Counted from the stretch's first letter, positions 32,700 through 47,675 are shown. The stretch is 64,000 nt of DNA from Mya arenaria (GCF_026914265.1 NC_069125.1:75021546-75085545); one strand, 5' to 3'. The notes: generated from the sequence alone by a model not told the origin. A program made the numbers and translations.

Positions 32700-35600
32700 T
32701 TTATGATAGTCACAACTTCCAGTTTAATATAGTAGTTACAACTTCTAGTTCAATGTAAGTAGTTGCAACTTCTAGTTCAATGTTAGTAGTTGCAACTTCC
32801 ATTTCAATATATGTAGTTACAACTTCCAGTTCAATGTAAGTAGTTACAACTTCTAGTTCAATGTAAGTAGTTGCAACTTCTAGTTCAATGCAAGTAGTTG
32901 CAACTTCTAGTTCAATGTAAGTAGTTGCAACTTCTAGTTCAATGCAAGTAGTTGCAACTTCTAGTTCAATGTAAGTAGTTGCAACTTCCAGTTCAATGTA
33001 AATAGTTACAACTTCCAGCTCAATGTAAGTAGTTACAACTTCCAGTTCAATATACGTAGTTACAACTTCTAGTTCAATGCAAGTAGTTGCAACTTCTAGT
33101 TCAATGTAAGTAGTTACAACTTCCAGTTCAATGTAAGTAGTTGCAACTTCCAGTTCAATGTTAGTAGTTACAACTTCCAGTTCAATGTAAGTAGTTAAAA
33201 CTTCTAGTTCAATGTAAGTAGTTGCAACTTCTAGTTCAATGCAAGTAGTTGCAACTTCTAGTTCAATGTAAGTAGTTACAACTTCCAGTTCAATGTAAGT
33301 AGTTGCAACTTTCAGTTCAATGTAAATAGTTACAACTTCCAGCTCAATGCAAGTAGTTGCAACTTCTAGTTCAATATATGTAGTTACAACTTCTAGTTCA
33401 ATGTAAGTAGTTACAACTTCTAGTTCAATGTAAGTAGTTGCAACTTCCAGTTCAATATATGTAGTTGCAACTTCCAGTTCAATGTAAGTAGTTACAATTT
33501 CAAGTTCAATGTAAGTAGTTAAAACTTCTAATTCAATGTAAGTAGTTGCAACTTCTAGTTCAATGCAAGTAGTTGCAACTTCTAGTTCAATGCAAGTAGT
33601 TACAACTTCCAGTTCAATGTAAGTAGTTGCAACTTCCAGTTCAATGTAAATAGTTACAACTTCCAGCTCAATGTAAGTAGTAACAACTTCCAGTTCAATA
33701 TACGTAGTTACAACTTCTAGTTCAATGCAAGTAGTTGCAACTTCTAGTTCAATGTAAGTAGTTACAACTTCTAGTTCAATGTAAGTAGTTACAACTTCTA
33801 GTTCAATGTAAGTAGTTACAACTTCCAGTTCAATGTATGTAGTTACAACTTCTAATTCAATGTAAGTAGTTACAACTTCTAGTTCAATGTAAGTAGTTAC
33901 AACTTCTAGTTCAATGTAAGTAGTTACAACTTCCAGTTCAATGTAAGTAGTTAAAACTTCTAGTTAAATGTAAATAGTTACAACTTCTAGTTAAATATAT
34001 GTAGTTACAACTTCTACTTCAATACACATAGTTACAACTTCTAGTTCAATGCACGTAGTTACAACTTCTAGTTCAATGTAAGTAGTTACAACTTCCAGTT
34101 CAATATATGTAGTTACAACTTCTACTTCAATACACATAGTTACAACTTCTAGTTCAATGCACGTAGTTACAACTTCTAGTTCAATATTCAACTATTTATG
34201 AACATATCTGCCCAGTCCTGGGATTCTGGTAGGAAAACATGTCTTCTTTAATTTGATACTTTTTGAATGTTTATGTAGTTACAACTACTAGTTCAATGCA
34301 ATGTTTATGATAGTCACAACGTCCACGTAGTTACAACTTCTAGTTCAATAAATTAAGCGCCTACAACTTTAAGTTCAATATACGTATTTACAGCCTCTAG
34401 TTCAATATACGTAGTTACAAATTCTAGTTCAATATACGTAGTAACAACTTCTAGTTCAATATATGTAGATACAACTTCTAGTTTTCTAGTTCAATACACG
34501 TAGTAACAACTGCTAGTTTAATATACGTAGTTACAACTTCCTAGTTCAATATATGTAGTAACAACTTCTAGTTTTCTAGTTCAATACACGTAGTAACAAC
34601 TGCTAGTTTAATATACGTAGTTACAACTTCCTAGTTCAATATACGTAGTTACAACTTCCTAGTTCAATATACGTAGTTACAACTTCTAGTTTAATATACG
34701 TAGTTACAACTTCCTAGTTCAATATACGTAGTTACAACTTCTAGTTCAATGCAAGTAGTTGCAACTTCTAGTTCAATGTAAGTAGTTACAACTTCCAGTT
34801 CAATGTAAGTAGTTGCAACTTCTAGTTCAATGCAAGTAGTTGCAACTTCTAGTTCAATGCAAGTAGTTGCAACTTCTAGTTCAATGTAAGTAGTTGCAAC
34901 TTCTAGTTCAATGTAAGTAGTTACAACTTCCAGTTCAATGTAAGTAGTTGCAACTTCCAGTTCAATGTAAGTAGTTACAACTTCCAGTTCAATGTAAATA
35001 GTTAAAACTTCTAGTTCAATGTAAGTAGTTGCAACTTCTAGTTCAATGCAAGTAGTTGTAACTTCTAGTTCAATGTAAGTAGTTACAACTTCCAGTTCAA
35101 TGTATGTAGTTGCAACTTCCAGTTCAATGTAAATAGTTACAACTTCCAGCTCAATGTAAGTAGTTACAACTTCCAGTTCAATATAAGTAGTTACAACTTC
35201 CAGCTCAATGCAAGTAGTTGCAACTTCTAGTTCAATATAAGTAGTTACAACTTCTAGTTCAATGTAAGTAGTTGCAACTTCTAGTTCAATGTAAGTAGTT
35301 ACAACTTCTAGTTGAATACACGTAGTTACAACTTCTAGTTCAATGTAAGTAGTTGTAACTTCTAGTTCAATGCAAGTAGTTGCAACTTCTAGTTCAATGT
35401 AAGTAGTTACAACTACCAGATCAACGTAAGTAGTTGCAACTTCCAGTTCAATGTAAGTAGTTACAATTTGTAGTTCAATACACGTAGTCAAAACTTCTAG
35501 TTCAATACACGTAGTTACAACTGCTAGTTCAATACACGTAGTTACAACTTCTAGTTCAATGTAAGTAGTTACAACTTCTAATTCAATGTAAGTAGTTACA

Positions 35601-38385
35601 ACTTCTAGTTCAATGTAAGTAGTTACAACTTCTAGTTCAATGTAAGTAGTTACAACTTCCAGTTCAATGTAAGTAGTTAAAACTTCTAGTTAAATGTAAA
35701 TAGTTACAACTTCTAGTTAAATATATGTAGTTACAACTTCTACTTCAATACACATAGTTACAACTTCTAGTTCAATGCACGTAGTTACAACTTCTAGTTC
35801 AATGTAAGTAGTTACAACTTCCAGTTCAATATATGTAGTTACAACTTCTACTTCAATACACATAGTTACAACTTCTAGTTCAATGCACGTAGTTACAACT
35901 TCTAGTTCAATATTCAACTATTTATGAACATATCTGCCCAGTCCTGGGATTCTGGTAGGAAAACATGTCTTCTTTAATTTGATACTTTTTGAATGTTTAT
36001 GTAGTTACAACTACTAGTTCAATGCAATGTTTATGATAGTCACAACGTCCACGTAGTTACAACTTCTAGTTCAATAAATTAAGCGCCTACAACTTTAAGT
36101 TCAATATACGTATTTACAGCCTCTAGTTCAATATACGTAGTTACAAATTCTAGTTCAATATACGTAGTAACAACTTCTAGTTCAATATATGTAGATACAA
36201 CTTCTAGTTTTCTAGTTCAATACACGTAGTAACAACTGCTAGTTTAATATACGTAGTTACAACTTCCTAGTTCAATATATGTAGTAACAACTTCTAGTTT
36301 TCTAGTTTAATACACGTAGTAACAACTGCTAGTTTAATATACGTAGTTACAACTTCCTAGTTCAATATACGTAGTTACAACTTCCTAGTTCAATATACGT
36401 AGTTACAACTTCTAGTTTAATATACGTAGTTACAACTTCCTAGTTCAATATACGTAGTTACAACTTCTAGTTCAATGCAAGTAGTTGCAACTTCTAGTTC
36501 AATGTAAGTAGTTACAACTTCCAGTTCAATGTAAGTAGTTGCAACTTCTAGTTCAATGCAAGTAGTTGCAACTTCTAGTTCAATGCAAGTAGTTGCAACT
36601 TCTAGTTCAATGTAAGTAGTTGCAACTTCTAGTTCAATGTAAGTAGTTACAACTTCCAGTTCAATGTAAGTAGTTGCAACTTCCAGTTCAATGTAAGTAG
36701 TTACAACTTCCAGTTCAATGTAAATAGTTAAAACTTCTAGTTCAATGTAAGTAGTTGCAACTTCTAGTTCAATGCAAGTAGTTGTAACTTCTAGTTCAAT
36801 GTAAGTAGTTACAACTTCCAGTTCAATGAATGTAGTTGCAACTTCCAGTTCAATGTAAATAGTTACAACTTCCAGCTCAATGTAAGTAGTTACAACTTCC
36901 AGTTCAATATAAGTAGTTACAACTTCCAGCTCAATGCAAGTAGTTGCAACTTCTAGTTCAATGTAAGTAGTTACAACTTCTAGTTCAATGTAAGTAGTTG
37001 CAACTTCTAGTTCAATGTAAGTAGTTACAACTTCTAGTTGAATACACGTAGTTACAACTTCTAGTTCAATGTAAGTAGTTGTAACTTCTAGTTCAATGCA
37101 AGTAGTTGCAACTTCTAGTTCAATGTAAGTAGTTACAACTACCAGATCAACGTAAGTAGTTGCAACTTCCAGTTCAATGTAAGTAGTTACAATTTGTAGT
37201 TCAATACACGTAGTCAAAACTTCTAGTTCAATACACGTAGTTACAACTGCTAGTTCAATACACGTAGTTACAACTTCTAGTTCAATGTAAGTAGTTACAA
37301 CTTCTAGTTCAATGTAAGTAGTTACAACTTCCAGTTCAATGTAAGTAGTTAAAACTTCTAGTTAAATGTAAATAGTTACAACTTCTAGTTAAATATATGT
37401 AGTTACAACTTCTACTTCAATACACATAGTTACAACTTCCAGTTCAATGCACGTAGTTACAACTTCTAGTCCAATGTAAGTAGTTACAACTTCCAGTTCA
37501 ATATATGTAGTTACAACTTCTACTTCAATACACATAGTTACAACTTCTAGTTCAATGCACGTAGTTACAACTTCTAGTTCAATATTCAACTATTTATGAA
37601 CATATCTGCCCAGTCCTGGGATTCTGGTAGGAAAACATGTCTTCTTTAATTTGATACTTTTTGAATGTTTATGTAGTTACAACTACTAGTTCAATGCAAT
37701 GTTTATGATGGTCACAACGTCCACGTAGTTACAACTTCTAGTTCAATAAATTAAGCGCCTACAACTTTAAGTTCAATATACGTATTTACAGCCTCTAGTT
37801 CAATATACGTAGTTACAAATTCTAGTTCAATATACGTAGTAACAACTTCTAGTTCAATATATGTAGATACAACTTCTAGTTTTCTAGTTCAATACACGTA
37901 GTAACAACTGCTAGTTTAATATACGTAGTTACAACTTCCTAGTTCAATATATGTAGTTACAACTTCTAGTTTTCTAGTTCAATACACGTAGTAACAACTG
38001 CTAGTTCAATATACGTAGTTACAACTTCCTAGTTCAATATACGTAGTTACAACTTCCTAGTTCAATATACGTAGTTACAACTTCTAGTTTAATATACGTA
38101 GTTACAACTTCCTAGTTCAATATACGTAGTTACAACTTTCTAGTTCAATACACGTAGTAACAACTGCTAGTTTAATATACGTAGTTACAACTTCCTAGTT
38201 CAATACACGTAGTAACAACTGCTAGTTTAATATACGTAGTTACAACTTCCTAGTTCAATATACGTAGTTACAACTTCCTAGTTCAATATACGTAGTTACA
38301 ACTTCTAGTTCAATGCATGTAGTTACAACTTCTAATTTAAAATACGTAGTTACAACTTCTAGTTCAATACACTTACATACTAATT
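32700..38385. repeat. 27-bp minisatellite with 1.57-1.73-kb higher-order repeats
   Basis: The unit is AGTAGTTACAACTTCTAGTT plus CAATGTA (27 bp), with about 200 copies. A unique spacer (TATTTATGAACATATCTGCC, then CAGTCCTGGGATTCTGG and so on, about 85 bp) recurs at 32623, 34193, 35919 and 37591. It divides the array into higher-order units of about 1570, 1726 and 1672 bp. The second and third higher-order units are almost identical, for example 34691-35491 against 36417-37217. Because 27 is divisible by 3, the minus strand has stop-free frames of up to 266 codons reading TTYIELEVV repeatedly; these are not taken as genes. Confidence 0.97.
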
Positions 38386-38389
38386 CTAT

Positions 38390-41300
38390 TTCATTTTGTG
38401 TGGTTATAGCTTCTTGTTAGATTATTTTCCAGATATAAGTTTCAATTTTATGTAGACTGCACAGTCAAATCGGTAATTTAAATTCTCCAGATCCTGCCTA
38501 GTTTGAAGGACAAAATATACATCGAACTTCGGTCCTTTTTTTGAAAGAAATTGTAATAAAAATTATCCCATTCTCCACTTTGGCCAGCTCTCACCATATG
38601 TGTTAATATCAACGAAAGCATGGTTAATCCAGGCATCTTGAACGCCCTACGCGGCGCAGACCTCAAGCACCGATGCAGTGGAGGTATGGGTGTATTTTGC
38701 TCAAATTGATTCAATTTAGACACCCCTCCAGCACTGAGTGCACACCTCAACCACTGTTATTTTCATTGTTTTCATTTTTCATTCGCATAAACTACATCAG
38801 ATTTTAATGCTACGCAAAAGTACACCGTAACAGCATTACAACACACACAGTTAAATGATCATATGAGGGTTTCAAATATAAATTTGTAAGGTCAACATTT
38901 GTAAAGGGCTAACTTTTGTAAAGGGTCAAAATTTGTAAAGGGCCGATAAGTGTGTAGTGTGTAAGGAGATTTTGTTCATTTTGAGGTGGGGTTTTGAAAT
39001 CGGGTATATAGCAACAAACATATATTTACCGTGGCTAATATATGGGTCACGAAAAAAGCCTCACGGCGGTTATATGTTCCAAGAAGTGCTATCTCTAAGT
39101 ATGTGAATGAAGTTCGCTACTGCCCAAAGTGTAAAAACTGGTGACAAAAAATTATGGCACAACTACACATAATGTATGACAGTTATGTGTACCAAGTATC
39201 AGTGTGTTATCTCTAAACTGTGGGAGAAGTTCGCCCCGCAAAGTATAACATTGTGGAAGTAGCTTGCTCCAGAAACTCAAATACAGCTATAAATTAGATG
39301 TGAATTAAAGGGCACATAACTCTCTCATACCCTTGCCGTAACTGACAGTAGCACCCTTTAAGGCGATCATGTGTACAATGAAAAAGAATAATCCATTTAA
39401 TGCTATGTAAGTGGTTCGCTCCACAACAAAACAACCTTGCCGAAAAGGATGCAACATTTGTGTGATAATAGTAAGCTTCTGATCAAGTTTAGGACCAATC
39501 TCTCATCAACTGTGAAAGACGTTCGCTCCTCAAATCCCAACTTGATAGCGATTTAGTGAAAATTCAGTTCATGTTCAATAATTTTGAACGAAATGGCTTG
39601 AACTGATCAAAATGTTTTAGGCACATACATGTCATTGTAATCATGTGTTTATAGTTTCAGAACAATCCGAAATAAATGCTCCACACATTTTGGAACAGGA
39701 AATCTACCAATCAACCGTATGAAGACTCCAATATAATCCCTTCCAACTTTATTTGCGACGCTATTACAACGGAGGCCGGACATGCAATGAAAGATTCCCT
39801 ATCAAAATGGTAAAATTATCAATTATAATATATTTCCATTTAAACCAAAAGATATATCCATATGAAGCGAGATCAGATTGATCATAACATTTGAATGAAA
39901 GAAAAAACATTGTTGCAGTATGGATGTTGATGGGAAACATCTGAAATGTATGCTTGGTCATAGAAAAATACAATTAGATGTTGTGAATATTAAATGCGCT
40001 ATTTATGTTTGTGGTCAAACACTAACATGCAGTGAAATAATACTGACCAATCTGAACAAAAACACGCAGAGCAAGCCATTTCACGTAAAACTCTTATGAG
40101 CAAGAAGCACAGACTGCACGGGAAGAGTTGATAGAGTATTTGGCTTCCCTTACATATTGAAGTGTTCAGAAACGGACGAGTGTGCCGGTGCTCTAGACGC
40201 CTAATGACGAAGGTCATAACTGGAGATAGAGAAACAGGAACTGGATATGTGGCAGAAAAGGGAAATGCCAAAAGTTATCGACAAAGATGCTGTAAAACGT
40301 CGCCCCGTACCTCGCACACACCGTGGTAATTTATTCCCTGTTTCTTAGAAATAGAAATCTGCTAAGCAAGTATTGCTCTTAATGAACATAATATATAGAA
40401 CGGAATCATCAAAAACACTCTTTTTAACGAAACGGACATTTTGTTGATTTCAGTGTAAGATCGTAATAAATTTCACTCGTGATCATAGAAAAACCTATAT
40501 GAATCTTATGACACTCGATATAAAATATCAATATTACAAAACTATTTACGTGGTTTATAAAAATGCTTAAAATACTTTTTTAAAATACGCACGCTTTAAT
40601 AAGAAATCAGGGAGCAGAATTCTCTTAATTATTGCATTTGGGTGGCATATAGAAATTTATCAGTGGTGGAATGAAAATGATATTAAACTGTTTCAAACAG
40701 TGAAATATCACTTGAATAGTTTTCACGGTTTTGTAAATAAACCGCGCGCAGGGCGTACACGTCATTTCCGAAATGACGCTACGTGCGCAAATATTTTGGC
40801 GTGTTTTCTTAAATGCAATAAAATGCGCCAATTAAATGTATTATAATACCACTTTTAGGCAAACAATAAACAGCACACCGTTGAAAGTGAATATTTCACT
40901 CGTGGCTACGGCATTGCTAGCTAATTACTAATATGCAAAATAAATAACCTAAAGTACATTATAGACAAAGTATCTGCATTTTGTATTGACGAAAGGACCT
41001 ATTTCGCCATATTTTGACCAACAGATCTGCTGTGTAATGATATTTTCAATATAATTTCAAAAACATTATTGTTCTACAAATAATACCGTTCAGAATGATA
41101 TCATGTTAATAATGGGTCACCAGGTGTCATAAAGCATTTTTAAATATTATTATTTCCAACCTATATTTACAAATATTTAATATAATTGAGCATAAATTAT
41201 TGTCAGTCGCAAGACAATGGTTTTAGTTGAAGTATAGGGCAAGTCTTTAAACATGATCTCCGGTAAAGCTACACAACCACCTCGCGATGGGCAGTGCAGA

Positions 41301-42690
41301 CTATTGTGTACATGTCAAACTATTAAAACCTGGTCTGTTATTCGTCAAAATAAACATACCTTCAATAAAGTGGCATCCCTGGATGGCTCGTATATTATCG
41401 CGTGTACCGTTAATTCCAACATGATGACGGTTATACGCTAGTGTGGTTGTCTGTGATGTCACTATAGTAAACAGTACGTCAGTCGGGCAGTTATATAGCG
41501 ACTAGTCAGTGTCAGTGGACGGTATGGTATACAAAGCATGTAGATGATGGGGCCGGGGTCTGGTAATCTGGACGACGGATGTTAAATGAGCGGTGATGAT
41601 CGTTGACAGCGCAGGTGAATGTATAATCATGGAACAACACACACACACACACACACGCACACGCACACACACACAAACACACACACTGTTATCGCAATGG
41701 AATACCACATACTCTTACTTAATGGTGGTAATTAGTTGAATGTGCTCGTATTAGATTCATCCTTTTCAGCGTTGAATTTTATGACACAAGTCAAACACGA
41801 CTAATATTAGAATAAAAGTATTTACTTGATAAAACAGGTATATTATAAAGAATAAACAAACTCATCCATTACAATCAAAACCGAAAGGATAGGTAAATCT
41901 TTGCACATCTTATTAAACTTAAATAAATAAATATAAGAAGTAATAAAGTACTTCAATATTGCTAAGCCAAGACAAAAAAAACAAACATGATGCCTGCATG
42001 AGCGAAATATTGGTGTCGAAAGTACACATGTCGGTATACAGCATGGATCATCACAGAGGTGTTTAAAACTCACTAGGCTACTTCGAGTACATACCTTCTA
42101 GCCAACTATACTCAGCATTGATACACCCACAATATAATATATATGTTTGGAACTCATTATATCGTGGATTAAAGTATCATAGCTATAATGCCTTGATAAT
42201 GATGGAGGGAATCTGATAATTAGATCCCCGAAAACATGATCAAAGGACGGGACGTCAGCACTTCTCCCTAGGATTTCCGACTAAAAAAGACGAGCCGCAA
42301 ATGTGTGTATTTCCACAGTCTGATAAATCAATTTTAATACGAGCACAAAGTAATAAGAGCATTTCATGTATGGCCATCTTTTAGATTGTTTGACATAATG
42401 ATTTCTCCATAAAATGAATACGTTTAACTTCGATATGAATTCACCAAACGTTATTTTTCAGCGACATTACCTCAACAGACATGATTGAAATAGGTGTTTG
42501 TTGTTATGTGCATTATTTGCTTTCTTGTATGGCTCTGGACGAGAAGGGGAAAAAGTAAAGCAAGTGTGTAACCCTGCATACTAAAAATAAAGGAAACTTT
42601 AGTTTCCTGTGCAGTAGAGTACAATTTGCATTTGAGTATGCCTGATATTAATGTATTATATAAATTTATATTAAATTATTCCTGATAGGT
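38390..42690. other. Intergenic DNA, no gene recognised
   Basis: AT-rich. The segment 39000-39600 has loosely repeated AAGTTCGCTCC/CTCTAAACTGTG phrases that resemble a decayed dispersed repeat. A GC patch at 40740-40800 contains CATTTCCGAAATGACG (a short palindrome). No coherent exon was found. Confidence 0.45.
41636..41690. repeat. (CA)n microsatellite
   Basis: About 55 bp of interrupted AC/CA dinucleotides with CGCA and AAAC breaks. Confidence 0.95.
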
Positions 42691-42699
42691 ATCAAGATG

Positions 42700-43515
42700 A
42701 AACTCACAGTAGTGCGGTTAAATTCACAGTAATAAAGTTAAACTCATGGTAGTACGGTAAAACTCGCGGTATAATCTCACGATAATACATTGAAGCTCAC
42801 GGTGGTAAGTTTAAACTCGCGACAGTAAGGTTGAATTCACGATAGAACTGAAATATTAAAGCGAAAGTTCGGTTAAATTCACACTGGTACGATTAAACTT
42901 GCGGAAGTACGGTGTAACTCAAGATTGTACGCTAAAAATCACGACAGTACGGTTATACTAAAGGTAGTAAAGTAGAGCTCACGAAGGTAGGGTAAAATTC
43001 ACGAAACTCACTGTAGTACGGATAAATTGTAGATAGTACGGTTAAATTTATGGTAGTATGGTTAAACTCACGGTATTGCGGTTAAACTCACTACGGTTGT
43101 TCGGTTAAACTAACGATTGTACGGCTATACGGTTAAAGTCTAAATTGTGCGGTTTAACTCACGGTAATACAGTTGTACGGTTGAACTCATGGCAATACGT
43201 TTGTACGTCTTAACTATATGTTGTACAGTTTTAAATGGTACGGTTAAACTCGCGGTAGTACGGTTAAACTCGCGGCTATACGGTTAAATTCATGGTAGTT
43301 CGGTTGTGCGTTTGATTTCTTTGGTGTTTGGTTAAGTTCATGGCAGTACGGTTTAACTCAATGGAAAAACGGTTGTACAGTTAAACTCATGGTGTACTCG
43401 GCTACACTCATGATAATATGGTTTAGCCCATGATGTTCGGTTACACGGTTAAACACTATGGTGTACGGTGTAACTGACGGTAGTACGGTTAAACTCACGG
43501 AAGTACTGTTAAACT
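42700..43515. repeat. Degenerate 20-bp tandem repeat
   Basis: Some 35-40 diverged units approximating GGTAGTACGGTTAAACTCAC. Units differ by substitutions and small indels, much more than in the other arrays, so this array is old or slowly homogenised. Confidence 0.85.
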
Positions 43516-46500
43516 ATATTTTTTTCGATTTTGAAACCACGCCCCTAGATTGAATGAAATGTAACATCAAGTTTGATTTCGTGGTTTCGAGGTTTCAATT
43601 ATATCCCGGTAACTTGTTCCAAACGTCTGCTTTTTTTTGGTTCTGAATATTTGTTTGGATTTTACATTCATATGTTTGCAAGAAAGATGAAAGCACTAAC
43701 TGTCTTATTCAAGATTGGTCTACTTACAACACAGTAGAGTAAATTCACTCATTTCAACGTAACCTTCAACCAGCCTTGCACTTGCCGCGTGGTCATGCAA
43801 TGTCTTGTGATATAATTTAAAATAAATGTAAACATACACAATTAAGAGATGCTCTCGGCGTTTGGAATTTGTAATGATATTTATTAACTATATTTAAAAG
43901 AAGTAGGAACGCGTTTGTGCTATAACCTGATACCAAACACAGACAATTCTGCCGGTAGTGTCATTCACAAGTGTAATTCTATCGAAAAAAGCACGCACAG
44001 GAAAACACATTTTCTAGTAAAAATCTTGTGGGATATTTGTTGAAATACATATTTTCGCAGCGGCACACTGGGTTGATTAATATTTTTCGTTACGACAAGT
44101 GCCTTTCGAGTTAAATGGACCATTAATAATTCTGTGATCTAGCTTGTAAAATGCTATCAAATTCTCAAAAACCTTTGTAAACAAATAGCGAGAAACTGCG
44201 AAACTCATCCTGGCTGCGCCAAGGTTCATTTATAAGCAATCGGCTGTGCACAGATTGTAAAAGTGACGACGTATTTACGTTGGAAAAACAACATAACTGA
44301 CGGCGGAGAGTTCTTCCCAATAATTTAGAGAGTGCTAATTGTTGCAATTATGCTTCTTCTCTGTCAGCACGCCAGGTGGCGCTCTCATTTAGTCACGTGA
44401 CAAACATGTCCGACGAGTTTCGATAATACAGAACGCCTTTGGACACCAATTGTGTTATGATTATTTCAGAGTTTTGTGTAGTGGCTGATTTCTGCACTTT
44501 CAAACTTATTTGTTTGTTGTCAAAATATAAATATAAGTGACATTATCTCGAAACAGTTTTCCCCTTGAAGATATTCACTGCATTTTCGACCATAATATTG
44601 GGAAAAGGTATACATTATATTTTCTTTTTACCTTCTTCATGGAGAAACATTGAGAAAACTCAAATAGCTGAAATTAACCAAAGGTGCCGCTTTTTAGAGT
44701 GGGTCATTGACAATTTTTATTTTTCAAGAAGTCCTGGTTGTTGATGTTCTAGACAACAATAAACATGATAGCGCCTATAGTCGATGTTCGAAATATAAAC
44801 GTGAATACATTATCTAACTTTTTGCAAACATATGAACAAGTTGTCCATAAAATACTTATAAATGCACTTTATTAAATCAAGAATAAGAGTGTCTGGATAC
44901 ATTCGCCAGTGTTCAGTCGTATTTAAATGCCAGACATAACATTTATGTAGATGTATGCTTTTTATTATTGATATGGTAAACTATTACTCTATATAATTCT
45001 ATATTTATTTCAGGTAACAATAAACTCAGCTATATGGTGCTACCAATCAAACCTGCTTTTTGGTGGTTACTATGTAAACCAGTTAACAAGGAATATTGAT
45101 TTTTTTGGCTTTTTCTAAATACGATTTTGGATTTTCAACCGAAAGCACATGGACATCATACATGAATGATTTTAAAATATGTGTAAGGAAATATATGTGA
45201 CCTTTCCATGTGACTTTTTTATTATTTCGATAGCAACTGATCTTCTGCGTTAGTGTGTAGGTGTTTGTGTACGTCGCACGTTTTAATCTGGATACTTTCT
45301 CCATTAATATTCAAGATATATATATTTTGTCCGGAGCATAGCTCCAATTCACTTCAAACTTAATAATACCGATATATCTGAATTCAGACAAAATTCTGTT
45401 AACAAATATGAATTCCCCCGTTTTTCGATCAAATTATTTCGGTGAGAGATATGGCAGTTTGCGACTGCTTCTTGTTTAAATAGCATTTTACATCAATTAA
45501 CTTACTTTCTAATATGAATTAAGTATAAACACTACTGAAATGTTTGACTTTTTAACGCAACTGTTATAGGAAGCATACTCAAGGATAAAATCGCACAAAA
45601 CGTTACTAAGAGGTAACAGTTAGAACACGTTGTGTGAAATCTTACTGATGTGCCTTGTGCAAAACATATCAAATGCCGCCGAGAAGGAAGGGTAAGTTTT
45701 AAAACAAAATAAGTTGCCTCATGTTCCAAAGCAAAGATGGAAGCGTTAAGTAGACGTCCAAATGTCCACTTCATGAAATATCAATTTTGTTTTATCGTAC
45801 ATGTATGTCGAAAGAATATAAAATAACGTATCGGTATGGATGCATTAAAAGAGGACAGCATAATTCGTTATAATTGCGTCTTTTAGACAAACTGATTAAA
45901 AACATGTGATGGTCCTAAAGAATCCATACTATGAGCTGAAATTGCGTTTTTACGAATACTTATTTTCTATGGCATTGTTTTTAAAATTGGATATATATAT
46001 CTATAAAGCACTAACCAAAGCATGGTCTCCGAAAGTCCTTTACCTTAGACATAACACGATCGTAAAAACACACTCAAAATAACACTTTCTGTTTATTTCT
46101 CTCTCTTTGTTTCACAAAGTATGTGCTGAACATGATTCTTAAACTATGACTCTATTTTAAATTCTCATCGTTATGTTTTATATCGCTAGCGTCGTGGAAT
46201 ATGCTCTGCTTCTTCGTGAACTGCCATATGTGTATTTGTTAGGTGTTTTCTAATGCCATCATCAAATTACGTATGTTATAGACCCGTTACAGGAAAAGTA
46301 TCATATAATTATCTTTCTAAATTGAAGGAATAAACTGTATTAAGCCAGGCAAGCTTTGGACCAAAGTCTTTTCGTGACCGACAAACTAAAAACTTGTAAG
46401 ACAGAAAGAGTTGGTCAAAACCTGGGAAGCAAGGTTAGTGCTACTAGTAAATGCTAAACCAGCAGAACACGTGAGATGATAAAAGACATGGTCGACATTC

Positions 46501-47660
46501 ACGGTGCCTTAATGCCTAAGTCGCACTAACACGATTTTACTGCCGTTTTTGAAAGGACCATTCCCGATTAAAATTTGTTAAATTTATGTTCAAGATCCTG
46601 TGATTCCTGGCCGGAAATTTAAAAAAAAATGTAACAAGACAACAGATTGTTCATGAAGCGCCCCGATTCAACCGTTTCCAGACACAATCTTGACTCAATC
46701 GGCAGGAAAAGGCAATGAAATATTTTCCGATGATACCATACCGTTCCAACTGGACACCGTTTAAGACAACAAGGACAATGCTACGTTTTGATCCGGTACA
46801 GCAAAATCTGTCTCGACAACGTCCCGATTGTAATCCGACGACACAAAATCAGCTGAGTTTTCCGAATGTTACGGGATGCAACTAACTGTCGGGAGTGTCT
46901 GGCCGACCATTCCGGGCCTTTCTCGATCCGTAGGACTCTGTTACGAGCGTATACGACTACGTTCAGACGATGATAGGACATTCAGGATCATTGAGGATAA
47001 TAATCCGACTTATTCACTATCGTGTCGTAGCGCTGTCTGATCTCAAACGGGAGCCAATATCGGCTTTGTGTGTCCGTCGATTAAGGAAGGGAAACCTTTC
47101 CCAGTGTATGAGAACTGAGCTATTCCTAACGTACTGAGTATTAAACATTAAATTCATAGTAAACACCTGCCCCTTTATATCAATATCCACTCTAAGGATA
47201 TCCATAAAGTTCAAATGTGAAAACACTGAAACTGTGTAGAATTGATCACCATTTCATATGTAAACAAACCATCTGTCTCAGAAGTACTTGTCTACATATT
47301 TATTTATTACCGTTTGAGATAATTCCAATTGCTTAAATATTGAAAATTTACATATACGAGGGATGTTCAAGACATTCGTTGACTTCTTTAATAACTTATA
47401 AATTTCATGACGTGTTAATATTATTTTTTGACAGGATAAACGCTGACATGTTCTTCATCACCTGGAATGAGCAAAATTGCGCCCAATGGTTTGTATGATA
47501 GATAATTTCCCTCATTTTGTTCCCTTATGCCTAGGTGGTAGATCAGTATTATTACTTAAATGAATGAATAATCGAACTACATTTATAGGTAAATGCTACG
47601 AAACTAATGACGCCGGCAAGACGTCCTTTTGAAATTCAGCTGTGCACCATGTTTGCTATA
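43516..47660. other. Intergenic DNA with a CTCF-like site
   Basis: No gene was recognised. The segment 46490-47060 is GC-richer than its surroundings with no credible exon. The CTCF-like motif near 44.37 kb is listed separately. Confidence 0.4.
44366..44400. promoter_or_regulatory. CTCF-like motif next to a CACGTG E-box
   Basis: The sequence GCCAGGTGGCGCT at 44371-44383 closely matches the bilaterian CTCF core (AGGTGGCGC/AGGGGGCGC). A palindromic TCACGTGA box follows 10 bp later. One motif is weak evidence. Confidence 0.35.
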
Positions 47661-47675
47661 AATTTCTCCCTTTCC

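Noticed and set aside
34691..37217. Minus-strand open frames of 266 codons with repeated TTYIELEVV
   Set aside because: They follow from a stop-free 27-bp unit. No flanking unique coding sequence, signal peptide or splice context; frames break at the spacers.
39999..40271. 90-codon minus-strand frame
   Set aside because: No family resemblance, no splice support, and composition like surrounding repeats.
44165..44347. Minus-strand 60-codon frame resembling a mitochondrial targeting sequence (LQQLALSKLLGRTLRRQL)
   Set aside because: It begins with TTG, no ATG is available, and no downstream exon was recognised.
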